Assembly (NCBI RefSeq): GCF_003590945.1
Contig: NZ_QYUK01000008.1
Location: 1 to 64,000, forward strand
From: Oleomonas cavernae
GTDB lineage: Bacteria; Pseudomonadota; Alphaproteobacteria; Zavarziniales; Zavarziniaceae
Reading direction: 5' to 3'
Length of the DNA stretch: 64,000 nucleotides
This document shows, piece after piece, positions 1-10,090 of this stretch; position 1 is the stretch's first letter; each line of letters starts with the position of its first letter. Below the pieces are notes generated by a model that made no database searches, had not been told where the DNA came from, and was given only the letters and a program-made list of their open reading frames with translations. Both the position numbers and the translations under genes were made by a program.

Positions 1-390
1 GCAGCATCGCCAGGACGTCGCACGGTCCTATTGCGAGATCGAGCAGGCCCGCCTGCTGACGCTCAAGGCCGCCGACCACATGGACCGCTTCGGCAACAAG
101 GGTGCCGCGACCTGATCGCGGCGATCAAGATCGTGGCACCCCAGATGGCTCAGACGGTGACCGACCGGGCGATTCAGGCCCATGGCGGCATGGGGGTGAG
201 CGCCGATACGCCGATCGCCGGCTTCTTCACCCTGAACCGGTTCCTGCGCATCGCCGACGGCCCCGACGAGGTGCACCTGTCCCAACTGGGCAAGCTCAAG
301 ATCGCGGAATACAACGCGCAGGGAAGGAACGACGGTCATGAAGGCGCTTTGCTATCACGGCGAAAAAGACATCCGCTGCGACCAGGTTAA
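1..390 (+). CDS. Acyl-CoA dehydrogenase, C-terminal part (5' truncated by window, frameshifted)
   Basis: C-terminal end of an acyl-CoA dehydrogenase, the FAD enzyme that makes a trans-2-enoyl-CoA. The frame entering at base 2 reads [19 protein letters not shown] and runs into TGA at 113-115. The next frame carries on the family sequence with [14 protein letters not shown], the signature QAHGGMGVS and the closing [13 protein letters not shown]. Restoring one C around base 105 (GNKGARDLIA) joins the two. The tail beyond about base 315 is not family-like. A second lost base there would end the protein at the TGA of 339-341, overlapping the next start codon. It is followed directly by an alcohol dehydrogenase on the same strand, probably one operon. 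The family call is firm; the substrate is unknown. Confidence 0.8.
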   Translation, partial: AASPGRRTVLLRDRAGPPADAQGRRPHGPLRQQGCRDLIAAIKIVAPQMAQTVTDRAIQAHGGMGVSADTPIAGFFTLNRFLRIADGPDEVHLSQLGKLKIAEYNAQGRNDGHEGALLSRRKRHPLRPG

Positions 391-1383
391 GGACGCGGCC
401 CCGATGGGGGTAACCGGTGCCGTGGTCAAGATGACCGCCTGCGGCATCTGCGGCAGCGACCTGCACATCTATCACGGCCACGGCTTCACGCCGGACCTGG
501 GCTTCTGCGTCGGCCACGAGGCGGTGGGCGAAATCGCCGAGGTGGGCAGCGGGGTCAAGTCGCTGAAGGTCGGCGACCGGGTGATGGTCTCGGCCGCGGT
601 CAATTTCGGCAGTTGCGGCAAGTGCCCGGCCTGCTTCGCCGGCCTGGCCGCCCAATGCCCGCAGCGCACGATCTCGTGCTACGGCCTGGGTCACGCCCTG
701 CCCGGCTGCCAGTCGGAGGGCATCGCCGTGCCCAATGCCGACAGCAACGCCCTGAGAATCCCCGACGGCATCACCGACGACCAGGCCCTGATGCTGACGA
801 CAACCTGCCCACCGCCTATATGGGTTGCCTCAATGCCGATATCGGCCCGGGCAAGACGGTCGCCATCGTCGGCCTGGGCCCGATCGGCCTGCTGGCGATC
901 GAATGCGCCTTCGCCCTGGGCGCCGCGAAGGTCTTCGCCATCGACCTGGTCGAGTCGCGGCGGGCCCGGGCGCAGCAACTGGGCGCCATCCCGGTCGACC
1001 CCACCGACCCCGTGGCCTTCGTGCGCGAGGCAACCAGCGGGGCCATGGTCCAATGTTCGGTCGAGGCGGTGGGATCGGACGCGACCATCCAGCTTGCCAT
1101 CGCCCTGGCCGGCCAGGGCGCCAGCATCTCGGTCTTCGGCGTCAACCAGAACCAGGCGTTTAAGTATCCGCTGTGGACCGCCTTCAACAAGACCCTGACC
1201 TTCCGGGTGGCGGGCTGCTTCGTCCAGACCATGTGGCCGCAACTGATCCCGCTGGTCGCCGGCGGCCGCCTGAAGCCCGAACGGGTCATCACTCATCGCA
1301 TGACCCTGGACCAGGGTGCGGACGCCTACCGCATTTTCGACGGCAAGCTGGACGGCGCGTTGAAGATGGTCCTGGCGGCGTAA
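338..1383 (+). CDS. Zinc-binding alcohol dehydrogenase (MDR family), one frameshift
   Basis: Medium-chain zinc alcohol dehydrogenase of about 348 aa once a single base near 799 is restored (ALMLT then DNLPTAYMG). Catalytic zinc ligands are visible at Cys35 ([10 protein letters not shown]) and His60-Glu61 (GHE). The structural-zinc loop has Cys93, 96, 99 and 107. The second frame carries the Rossmann motif [13 protein letters not shown] and runs to the stop at 1381-1383. GGAAGG lies about 11 bases before the ATG, which overlaps or nearly abuts the acyl-CoA dehydrogenase end. It oxidises an alcohol or reduces an aldehyde or ketone with NAD(P); substrate unknown. Confidence 0.85.
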
Positions 1384-1386
1384 GAA

Positions 1387-1530
1387 AATCCCTCTCCGCC
1401 GCGTGCGGGGGAGAGGAGGGGCCCGGCGCGAAGCGACGGGAGGGTGAGGTGGTCGGCGGTACGGACCGCGCCCTACGCCGACCGCCCTCCTCACCCAACC
1501 CTCTCCTCCTAGGAGGAGAGGGCTTTTTGA
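1387..1530. repeat. Extragenic palindromic repeat, family A copy 1
   Basis: About 145 bp between the converging alcohol dehydrogenase and RTX genes. It is made of complementary blocks: CCCTCTCCGCCGCGTGCGGG, then GGGTGAGGTGG, then the complementary CCTCCTCACCC, then CCCTCTCCTCC. Close relatives lie at 21844-21987 and 41607-41755, with shorter ones at 49819-49912 and 36114-36145. It encodes nothing recognisable. Confidence 0.9.
1499..1527 (+). terminator. Intrinsic terminator formed by the end of the family A repeat
   Basis: A perfect 24-bp palindrome (CCCTCTCCTCCT facing AGGAGGAGAGGG) is followed by CTTTTTG. This is a strong G+C hairpin with a T tract, placed to end transcription from the alcohol dehydrogenase. 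Confidence 0.7.
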
Positions 1531-1539
1531 TCGAGCGTG

Positions 1540-4500
1540 TTACACGAACTCGAAATCCGTGTTCGTGATGGTGAAGGCCGAGGCGGCTTGCAGCACGATC
1601 ACGCTGTCGACATCGGACAGCAGCGTCAGCACCACCTCGGTCGTGCCGTTGCCGGTCACGGTGAAGTCGGACAGGTCGTCGGCCAGGTTGGTGCGCAGCT
1701 TGTCCGTGCCGCCCTGCCAGTCGGTCACGGTATCGCGGCCGAATTCGCGGGTGGTGAACTGGAAGCGGTCCAGGTCGGTGCCGCCGGTCAGCGTGTCGTT
1801 GCCGGCATCGCCGATCAGCGTGTCGCGGTTGGAACCGCCCGACAGGATGTCGTCGCCGGCCTCGCCGAACAGGCGGTCGTTGTTGCCGCCGCCGAACAGG
1901 CGGTCGACATCCTTGCCGCCATGCAGCACGTCGTCGCCGCCCTGGCCTTCCAAAGTATCGCGGGCATCGCCGCCCGTGATCTCGTTGACGCCGCCGTTGC
2001 CGCGCAGCCGGTTGGCATCGGTGCGCGAGCCGAGCAGGTTCTCGATTTCCTCCATGCTGTCGCCGACGGCGTCACCCGTCGCGGTCAGGGTCCCGTCGAG
2101 GGCAACCGTCACGCCGGTGGACTGGAGATAGCTGGCGATGTCGATGCCGTCGCCGCCGGCCATGCTGTCCGCGCCCTGGCCGCCGATCAGCGTATCGTCG
2201 CCCCCGTCGCCCGACAGGATGTCGTTGCCGGCACGCCCGTCGATCACATCGTCGTCGCTCAGGCCCTGGAAGTGGTTTGCCTCGTCGTTGCCGCTCAGGC
2301 GATCCTCGAGGGCCGTGCCATTGATGGCTGCGATCGACAGGAAACGGTCGCCCACCACGTCGCCAGTGTCCTGCGTGCGATCGAACAGGTCGAGCGTGAT
2401 GGCATCGGCGGAGAGCGCATAGGTGACCACGTCGTCGCCCGGCCCGCCGTCGAAGACCTCCCGGCCCGCGCTGCCGATGAACGTGTCGCCGCTGCCCAGG
2501 CCCTGGAACGTGAGATCCTGGCCGTTGCCGATGAAGACATCGGAGAAGTTGGTGCCGCGGAACACCTCGATCGAGGAGAAGGTGTCGCCAACCGCGTCAC
2601 CCCCGGTCAGGGACCCGCCGGGGCGCAGGTCGATCACCACACTGCGGATCGAATTCTCGTAGGAGGCGGTGTCGATGCCGTCCCCGCCCAGCAGCGCATC
2701 GGCACCGATGCCGCCGGTCAAGACGTCGTCCTTCAGGCCGCCCTCCAGCACATCGTCGAGGTTGCCGCCCACCAGTTCGTCGGCGCCATCGCCCCCGATC
2801 AGCGTCATCGCCAGGCCGTTGGCACCGCGGATGATATCGTCGGCGGTGCTGCCCGTGATCACCTCAATGCTGACGAAGCTATCGCCTTCCGCATCGCCCC
2901 GGTTCTGGGTGGGGTCGTTCAGGTCGACGACGATGCGCCCGGGTGCCGTCGAATAAGACGCGGTATCGCGCCCGGCCCCGCCGTTGAGCAGGTCGGATCC
3001 GGCGCCGCCCACCAGCGTGTCGTCGGCATCGTCGCCGAAGAGCTGGTCGTTCCAGCCGCCGCCGTCCAGCGTGTCGCTGGCGCCACCGCCGCGCAGGGTA
3101 TCGTCGCCCAGCGGCCGAACAGGAAGTCGGCCCCGCCGGCACCCAGGAGTTCGTTGTTGCCGTCGTCGCCGAACATGATGTCCGCGCCGCCGGTGCCGAT
3201 GAAGCGTTCGATACTGTCGAAGGTGTCGCCACCCGCGTCGCCGGTGTTGACCACAGGGTTGGCCAAGTCGAGGATGATGGGCGAGGACGAGGTTTCGTAG
3301 GAGACCGTATCGGTGCCGCTGCCGCCGGCAAAGCGGTCGGCGCCGGCGCCGCCAATCAGGGTGTCGTTGCCGTTCAGGCCGGAAAACTCGTTGGCGAAGG
3401 CGTTGCCGACCAGCCGGTCGGCGAAGGAGGAACCGATCAGGTTCTCGATGCTGGAGAGGGTGTCGCCCGCCGCCTCACCGCCGACGGTCTCGCCGGTGGC
3501 GAGGTTGACCTGCACCGGCTTCTCCGACAGGCGATAGCTAGCCGTATCGGTGCCTTTGCCGCCCAGCAACTGGTCGCCGCTGGTGCCGCCCATCAGGATG
3601 TCGTCGCCGTCGCCGCCGTCGAGCACATCCTCGCCGCCGATGCCGCGCAGGTCGTCATTGCCGCCGAAGCCGCGCAGGCGGTTGGCGTTGGCGTCGGCCA
3701 ACACGAAGTCGCCGGCATCGGTGCCGTCGACATTCTCGACGCCGAAGATCGTGTCGCTGAGATTGGTGGCCGAAGCACTGCCGCCGTTGCCGAAGTCCTG
3801 CAGCGAGACGCTGACCGGCCCCGCGATGTCGCGGTAGCTGACCGTGTCGACACTCGTGCCGCCATCGATCAGGTTGATGCCGGTGCCGCCCGCGAGGATA
3901 TCGTCGCCGGCCACGCCGAAGAGATTGTCGTTGCCGCCCCGCCCCTCGAAGACATTGTTGATGGCGTTGCTGTGGCCGCTGATCACGTCGTTGAAGCTGG
4001 AACCGATGATGTTCTCGATGCTGGTCAGGCGGTCGCCCGCGGCAAAGCCGCCGCTGCCCGCGGTGCCGTCGGTCGAGATGTTGATCGCCGCGTTCGAGGC
4101 CTGGTAGTCGGCGGTGTCGGTATTGCCGCCGCCGTCCAGCCGGTCGGCGCCGCCGCGGCCATCCAGGAAATCGTTGCCGTTCAGGCCTTTGAGAATGTTG
4201 GCGCCGTCGCCGCCGGTCAGCCCGTCGTCGAAGCGCGAACCGGTCAGGTTCTCGATGCTGATCAGGCTGTCGCCCAGTTCGTCGGAGGCGCCGGAAATGA
4301 TGTTGATGTCGCCGAAGCGCAGGGTGACGAAGACGGCGCTTGGCGCGCTTTCATAGCTCGCCGTATCGCTGCCCGTGCCGCCGTCCAGCGTGTCGCCGCC
4401 GCCGCGTCCTTCGAGCACATCGTCACCGCCCTGGCCACGGATGGTCTGGCTGGCGTTGTTGCCGTGGAATTCGTCATTGCGCGAACCCAGTTCGAAGATT

Positions 4501-5087
4501 TCGGCGCTGTCGTAGCGGACGTCGAAAATGCGGTTGTCGGCGGGATCGTCGAAGGCAAAACCCGAGCGGCCCGTTTCCATGTCGACGAACACGCCCTTTA
4601 CGCCCACGGGAACAAGGGCTCGGAGTCCGTCGGCTCGGCATCGCTGCTGCCGCTGATGTTGTAGCGCACCGTGTCCGTGCCGGTGCCGCCGCGGATGACT
4701 TCGTTGCCGGTGTCGTCGATCAGGATGTCGTTGCCCGAGCCGCCGTCCAGCGTGTCGTTGCCCTGGCCGCCCTGGAGCGTGTCGTCGTCGCCGTCGCCGA
4801 ACAGGGTGTCGTCGCCACCGTCGCCGATCAGCGTGTCGTCGCCCGAGCCGCCGTGGAATTCGTCGTCGCCGCCGCTGCTCCAGGTGCTGAAGCCGTGCAG
4901 GAAGGCATTGAACGGGGTGCGGGCCGGGCCGCCGCTCCGCCGGCGTCATGCGCGGCGATGAAATCATCGCCGCCCAGCCGAAAACGACGTCGTCGCCGCC
5001 GCGGCCATAGATCTCGTCATCACCGCTGGTGACGCCGTCGGCGCTGTCGAGCGTGTTGCCGGAAGTCGTCCCACGAATGTCGGCCAT
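1540..5087 (-). CDS. RTX / hemolysin-type calcium-binding repeat protein, four frameshifts
   Basis: Very large secreted-type protein, about 1,183 aa after restoring four single bases (near 4978, 4921, 4606 and 3110). It starts MADIRGTTSGN with AGGAGA seven bases upstream. Almost the whole length is glycine-aspartate nonapeptides of the GGxGxDxL type (GGDDVLEGRGGGDTLDGG), which form calcium-binding beta-rolls. Recurrent units of about 100-140 residues pair the repeats with DTASY and DxxxSIENL(I/T)GS spacers. There is no N-terminal signal peptide. The C-terminus (DRFQFTTREFGRDTVTDWQ) looks like a type I secretion end domain. No catalytic domain was seen, so an adhesin or surface-layer role fits better than a toxin. 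No ABC/MFP export genes are in the window. Confidence 0.85.
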
Positions 5088-5324
5088 TGCCGTCTCCTGT
5101 GTTCAGTGCAGACCTGAGTGAGGCCACGCAAACAAACCGGGCTTGCCGGACCGCAGGGGGCGTTGCCTGCCGCAAGCCGCGGCTGGCTACAACACACCGG
5201 ATTGAACACATTCCCCAACGCGACCGCGTGAAACGCAGCGGCAAGCAACCGTAACAGCGAGGAACCGGGTCGGACAGTCCGCTCTAGCGTGGCGGCGCCT
5301 CTCAGCCCTCAGGAACAAGTCGTA

Positions 5325-7294
5325 TCATGGCACCTGTGAGCCGCCTGTCCCCTGGGTAACAGGCTCGAAAACCTGTATCGGCACGTCGAAGCCGCGCAAC
5401 TGGATGGTCTTGCCCGGGCGCAGCAGCCCGGCCGGGCACCGGGCGGCCGTGCCGGGCCCGACGCAGATCATCGTGCCCAGTTCCTTGTTCGCTGCCTCGA
5501 GCCTTGCGGCGGCATTCACCGTGTCGCCATAGGCGGTATAGTCGAGCTTCGAGCCCGTGCCGACATCGCCGACGATCACCTCGCCGGTCTCGACGCCGAT
5601 CCGCGTATGGCCGAAGCCCAGGGCCGCCGGCACCTCCCGGCGGCGGAACGCCTCGCTCCAGGCGTGGAGCGCCAGGGCGCAGCGCACGGCGGCTTGCGCG
5701 TGCCCGGGCTGCTCCAGCGGGGCATTGAACAGGGCATGGATGGCGTCGCCGACGAACTTGTCGACCATGCCGCCATGGGCCACGACGATCTCGGACATGC
5801 CGCCGAAATAGGCGTCGAGCATGGCCACCAGCGTCTCCGGATCGGTGCCATGGGTCAGGCCGGTGAAGTTGGCGATATCGGTGAACATGGCCGTCACCTC
5901 GCGGCGCTGACCTTTGAGTTTCAGCAGGGAAGGATCACGGGCGATCATCGCGACGACGTGGGGCGAGAGATGCTGCTCGAAGCGCCGGCGAATGTGCCGC
6001 TCGCGCCGGTGCTGGAAGGCGAAGGCCAGGATCGCCGTGACCACATAGCCGGTTGCGGCCAGCACCAGGGCCAAAGCGGGCTCGATCAGAACGCCGCCGG
6101 CGGCGGCATTGACCACGAACACCGCGAAAGCCGCGATCGCCGCCAGCATGACGCCCGCACCGGCGAGCGGCGGCAGCAGCAAAGGGATGGCCACGCCGAC
6201 CAGTCCGGCCAGACCCGCGACGATATAGGCGTAGCGCTGGAGCAGCGCCGATGTCCGCGGGACGAAGCCCTGCAGGATCTGCCGTGCGGCGGCGGCATGG
6301 ATCATGACCGACGGGGTCAGCGACGCGCCCGCTGTCGCCCGCAGGCCCCCAGTTCCGGCGCCGAGCCCCCGATGAAGACGATCGCGCCGGCAAGTGCCGC
6401 CACAGGCCCGTTCGCCGCCAGCACGTCACGGGCCGGGATCGCCTTTATCGGCGGGGTCGCAGCCAATGGCGGCAGCCTGAGCATCGCATCGGCGGCCAGG
6501 GCGCCGGTGATGCTGCCGGTGGCAAACCGACCCTGCCCGCCGTCGAGTTTGTAGAGCGAAGCGCCCACCCCCACGCGCACGGCTTCGAGCGCGAGTCCAG
6601 GGCGGATTTCGTCGCCGACGCCGACGAACAGGGGTAACCGGCGGACGATCCCGTCGCTGTCGCCCGGCAGGGCCAGGCAACCGCTGCCAGTGGCGGCCGC
6701 CGCCAGCACCTCGGTCGGTGCATCGGCCCCCGCAAAGCGCCACATCCCGTCAAGGCCTGCGCGGCCGCGCACCAGGACGGGGGCGCCGCGCACCGTCTTG
6801 GCCGCCGTCGGCGTCAGGGCAAAGCCCAGCACCGTCGGCCTGCCTCCCAGGGCCTGGGCGAAGCGCCTGTCGTCGTCGTCGAGGCGATCCGCCAAAGCGG
6901 CGAGCGACGGGTCCTCGACCATCTGGCCCAGCCGGCGCGCCAGGGCCGCCGGCGAGCGCTGGTCCGGGTCGGCGAACAGAATGTCGATCGCGATCGCGAC
7001 GGCACCGGCGGCAGCGGCCTTGTCGACGAGATCGGCCAGCAGCGAACGCCGCCAGGGCCAAGCGCCGATGGCACCGGTACTCGCCGCGTCGATATCGATC
7101 ACCACCACCGGGGTGGACCCTGGCGCCGGTGTCGCCACAAGTTCCATCGCCAGGCCCAGCGTGAGATCCGTCGCCCGCTCCTCCAGGTTTTGCCGGACGT
7201 CCGGCAACAACAGGGTGAAGGCGACATAGACGACGAAGCAGGCCATGGCGCCTAGGGCGGCAGCCGCGATTCTCCCGCGCAGCAGCCTAATCAT
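5325..7294 (-). CDS. CHASE2-domain class III adenylate cyclase, one frameshift
   Basis: Membrane-bound cyclic nucleotide cyclase of about 656 aa after restoring one G in a run near 6345. Order: an N-terminal transmembrane segment (about residues 9-29), an extracytoplasmic CHASE2 sensor, a block of hydrophobic transmembrane segments (about 330-420), then a class III cyclase domain. FTDIANF supplies the first metal Asp and DKFVGDAIHALF the second Asp plus the adenine-specifying Lys. LDYTAYGDTVNAAARLE has Thr at the other purine-contact position, as in class IIIb adenylate cyclases, so cAMP is the predicted product. The ATG at 7294 overlaps the stop of the CRP-like gene by 8 bases, so the two are translationally coupled. 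Confidence 0.85.
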
Positions 7295-7987
7295 CGGCCG
7301 AGTCTGCGAATTGGGCGAGCATGGCGGGATCGCAGAACAGGCGATCGCTGGTGCGTTTGATGGCACCGGCATCCTCGAGCACGCCCAGCGCCATGTTCAG
7401 CTTGGACCGGCTGCTGCCGACGAGGCGTGCCAGCTCGCTTTGCGAGTAGCCGAGTTCGAGCGACAGGCGCCGCCCTGGCGGGGCGGTCCGCTGGCCGAGC
7501 AGGCCCAGGAGAAAGCGCGCCAGGCGCACCTCGATCTTGTGGAGCGCGATCCCCTCCAGTTGATCGGTGGTCGCCCGCAGGCGGCGGCACAGCAGGTGTA
7601 TCACCGAGCGGGCCAGCCGGGGCGGGTCTCGAATAGATGGTCGAAATCGGCGGCGGAAATGCCGTAGGCCCGAACCGGCGAAATGGCGGTGGCATCGGCG
7701 GTCCGCGGGCCGCTGTCGAAGGCCGCGATCTCGCCGATCAACTCGCCGGGACCGGCGACCCGGAAGCTCAACTCGCGACCGGAAGCGGTGGTCAGGGCAA
7801 GGCGCACCAGCCCCTCGGCCAGGAGATAGGCCATGGAGCCGGGATCGCCGACGGCAAACAGCATGCGCCCGCTGTCGAAATGGACCTCCCGGAACGCCTT
7901 GGCGCAGATCGCCAGATCCTCGGGCTCGAGGGCGCCGAAGGCCTCGGTCGAGGCAAGCAAGGCTTCGACGAGATCTGCTTCAGCCAT
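7287..7987 (-). CDS. CRP/FNR-family cyclic-nucleotide-responsive regulator, one frameshift
   Basis: Transcription regulator of about 233 aa once one C near 7608 is restored (ETRPG then LARSVIHLL). The N-terminal cyclic-nucleotide domain has the phosphate-binding cassette GEIAAFDSGPRTADAT, with the Glu and Arg that contact cAMP. The C-terminus is a winged helix (YSQSELARLVGSSRSKLN). The recognition helix keeps the Arg equivalent to E. coli CRP Arg180 but has Ser and Met where CRP has Glu181 and Arg185, so DNA specificity may differ. The start at 7987 is set by GGGAGGGG five bases upstream. It lies between a FecR-domain gene and the cyclase. Confidence 0.85.
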
Positions 7988-8026
7988 CGGCCCCCTCCCG
8001 AAACGCGGCAAGACACACGGCGCCGC

Positions 8027-8653
8027 TCACCGAAGTTGGGCCAGGGCCTCCTCGACCCGCTCGGGCGCCCAGACCTTGGGCGGCGACGGCGGGGCGCCGG
8101 GATAGGCGATGTCGGTGCCCTCGCCGGCCTTCAGTTCCACGCTGGTGCCGGCAGCCGTGACCACGACGTGGCCGCGGAGCAGCAGCACGCCGAAGCTTCC
8201 CCGGCTGGGGCCGGCGAAGAAATTGGTGCCGCGCACCGCGATCTGGCCGAAGTCGCTGTTGACCTTGATCGGCCGGGCAACGCTTTCGGGATCCTTGTCG
8301 AGCATCAGGGCCCCGGCCTCGAGCGAAATTTCCCCGCCCGCTTCGGCCAGGAAATCGTCGATCTTGACCCGGCCGTTCTCGCCGATGGCGATGGTGGTAT
8401 CGCGGCCCAGGCGGATTTCGATCCGGGACTTGGCGCCCGTGGCCACCGCATCGCCGGTGAAGACGGAATCTTCCGGCGACAGCGGCCGCTGGACGGTTTC
8501 CCTGGTCGCCTCGGCACTCCCGCGAAGGTTGAGCACCAGGCCGGCGGCGGCCGTATCAGCGCGGGCAACGTCGCCGGCACCGATCGGCATCAGGCCGATC
8601 AGCAGACCGGCCAGGAGCCCTGATGCCGCCCAGGCGGCACGAAGGATTGCCAT
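8027..8653 (-). CDS. FecR-domain periplasmic protein
   Basis: Exported FecR-domain protein of about 208 aa. The start MAILRAAWAASG is preferred over an upstream in-frame Met because GGGGAG precedes it and a signal peptide follows (cleavage about ARA-D, residue 32). The FecR core has GDAVATGAKSRIEIRLGRDT, then GRVKIDDFL, then IKVNSDFGQIAVRGTNFF. Such stand-alone FecR proteins occur next to CHASE2 cyclases in Proteobacteria and probably act in the periplasm as part of a sensing system. It is first in an operon with the CRP-like regulator and cyclase (39-base gap, then an overlap). The cell-surface ligand is unknown. Confidence 0.8.
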   Translation of the reverse strand: MAILRAAWAASGLLAGLLIGLMPIGAGDVARADTAAAGLVLNLRGSAEATRETVQRPLSPEDSVFTGDAVATGAKSRIEIRLGRDTTIAIGENGRVKIDDFLAEAGGEISLEAGALMLDKDPESVARPIKVNSDFGQIAVRGTNFFAGPSRGSFGVLLLRGHVVVTAAGTSVELKAGEGTDIAYPGAPPSPPKVWAPERVEEALAQLR

Positions 8654-8756
8654 CCGAGATCTCCCCACCTCAATGCGCACGCCGCCCTGCCGGTGGCGCA
8701 ACGACGGCGACACCATAGCGCGGTTGTGCCGGGGAAAGAATACAGGGCCGCGCCGC

Positions 8757-8774
8757 CTGTGATGCGGATCACAG
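8757..8774 (-). promoter_or_regulatory. Consensus CRP-type binding site upstream of the fecR-crp-cyclase operon
   Basis: CTGTGAT-GCGG-ATCACAG, with 7-bp arms and a perfect fit to TGTGA-N6-TCACA, lies about 105-120 bases before the fecR start. A possible -10 box TATGGT (8717 down to 8712 on the minus strand) would put the start near 8705. That places the site centre about 60-61 bases upstream, the usual class I activator position. The palindrome is directly seen; its ligand and role are inferred. Confidence 0.65.
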
Positions 8775-8781
8775 CGGGACG

Positions 8782-10014
8782 CTACAGGCCCATCACCTTG
8801 GCCATGATGTTGCGTTGGATATCGTTCGACCCGGCATAGATCGAGCCGGCCCGGTCGTTGAGGTATTTGGCCATCACGGTCAGGGAATGGTCGGGGCCGA
8901 TGGGCGCGGCATTGCCGCCCGGCGGCGCGTGGCCCGGGACCGGGCCGGCCGGGTTGATCGCATGGGGCTGGAACGGCGCCGTGTAATAGGCCGCAGCCTC
9001 GATCGCCAGTTCGGTCAGGCGCTGGCTCATCTCGGTGCCGCGGGTCTTCATGAGCGAGGCCTGCATGCCCGGGGTGCCGCCTTGGGAGAGAGCCGACATC
9101 ACCCGATGCTCGGTATATTCGAGCGCCATGATCTCCACCGCGGCCTCGGCGAGTTTCCGGGCGAAGTTGCTGTCATCGATCAGCGCGGTGCCGTCGCCCG
9201 CCTGTTCCGCCCGGGCCATGGCGCGGATCTTGTCGAGGCGGACATGGAGCGAGGGGGCATAGGCATTGCCGCCGCGCTCGAATTCCAGCAGGTATTTGGC
9301 GACCGTCCAGCCGTCGCCGATGCGGCCCACCACATTGGCCCTGGGGACACGGACATCGGTGAAGAAGATCTGGTTCTGGACATGTTCGCCGGTGAGCATG
9401 ATCAGCGGGCTGACCTCGATGCCCGGCGTGTCCATGTCGATCAGGATGAAGGTGATGCCGCGCTGGGGCGGGCCGCTCCTGTCGGTGCGCACCAGGCAGA
9501 AGATGCGGTTGGCATACTGGCCGTGAGTGGTCCAGATCTTCGAGCCGAAGCAGATGAAGTGGTCGCCGTCGTCGACGGCACTCATCTGCAGGGCGGCAAG
9601 ATCGGAGCCGGCACCCGGCTCGGAATAGCCCTGGCACCAGAAATCTTCGCCTGAGAGGATGCGCGGCAGATAGAACGCCTTCTGTTCCGCGCTGCCGTGG
9701 CCGATCAGCACCGGCCCGCACATGCCAAGCCCCATGGGCGACAGGCCCGGCGCATTGGCCCGCGCCAATTCGATCGCGAAGATATAGCGCTGGATCACCG
9801 ACCAGCCGCAGCCGCCGTATTCGACTGGCCAGGCCGGCGCGATCCAGCCTTGGGCGTGGAGGATGGTGTGCCATTCGCGCATGGTCTCGCGATCGGTATA
9901 GACGCTGGTCGACAGCCGCGCCGCCTCGCGCAGGCGATCGTTCAGCCTGGCATCGAGGAAGCCCCGCACCTCGTCACGGAAGGCCTCGTCCTTGGCACTC
10001 AGGGCAAGGTCCAT
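8782..10014 (-). CDS. Acyl-CoA dehydrogenase
   Basis: Full-length acyl-CoA dehydrogenase of 410 aa. N-terminal helical domain (MDLALSAKDEAFRDEVR), middle beta domain with the FAD motif CQGYSEPGAGSDLAALQ and KIWTTHGQYANRIFCLVR, and a C-terminal domain with YAGSNDIQRNIMAKVMGL. This form resembles the larger dehydrogenases used for branched, cyclic or steroid-side-chain acyl-CoAs rather than short straight chains, which is an inference. It is last in a co-directional set with a TetR regulator and an SDR (76-base gap), so it is probably controlled with them. Confidence 0.9.
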   Translation of the reverse strand: MDLALSAKDEAFRDEVRGFLDARLNDRLREAARLSTSVYTDRETMREWHTILHAQGWIAPAWPVEYGGCGWSVIQRYIFAIELARANAPGLSPMGLGMCGPVLIGHGSAEQKAFYLPRILSGEDFWCQGYSEPGAGSDLAALQMSAVDDGDHFICFGSKIWTTHGQYANRIFCLVRTDRSGPPQRGITFILIDMDTPGIEVSPLIMLTGEHVQNQIFFTDVRVPRANVVGRIGDGWTVAKYLLEFERGGNAYAPSLHVRLDKIRAMARAEQAGDGTALIDDSNFARKLAEAAVEIMALEYTEHRVMSALSQGGTPGMQASLMKTRGTEMSQRLTELAIEAAAYYTAPFQPHAINPAGPVPGHAPPGGNAAPIGPDHSLTVMAKYLNDRAGSIYAGSNDIQRNIMAKVMGL

Positions 10015-10090
10015 GATCTCTCCTCCACTATTCTTGTCGTTGAATGGTACCGGGAGGGATGCCTCCCCCTCTACTCGGGTTTGTTCGGCT

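Noticed and set aside
1499-1522. Palindromes of the family A repeat as regulator binding sites
   Set aside because: They recur at gene ends rather than promoters and carry T tracts, so a terminator or repeat role is better supported.
1537-3300. Open frame on the plus strand opposite the RTX gene, rich in Val, Ala and Gly
   Set aside because: Antisense image of the repeat codons; periodicity comes from the RTX repeats.
4600-4990. Programmed frameshifting in the RTX gene
   Set aside because: No slippery heptamer was seen, and the same kind of break occurs in unrelated genes across the window.
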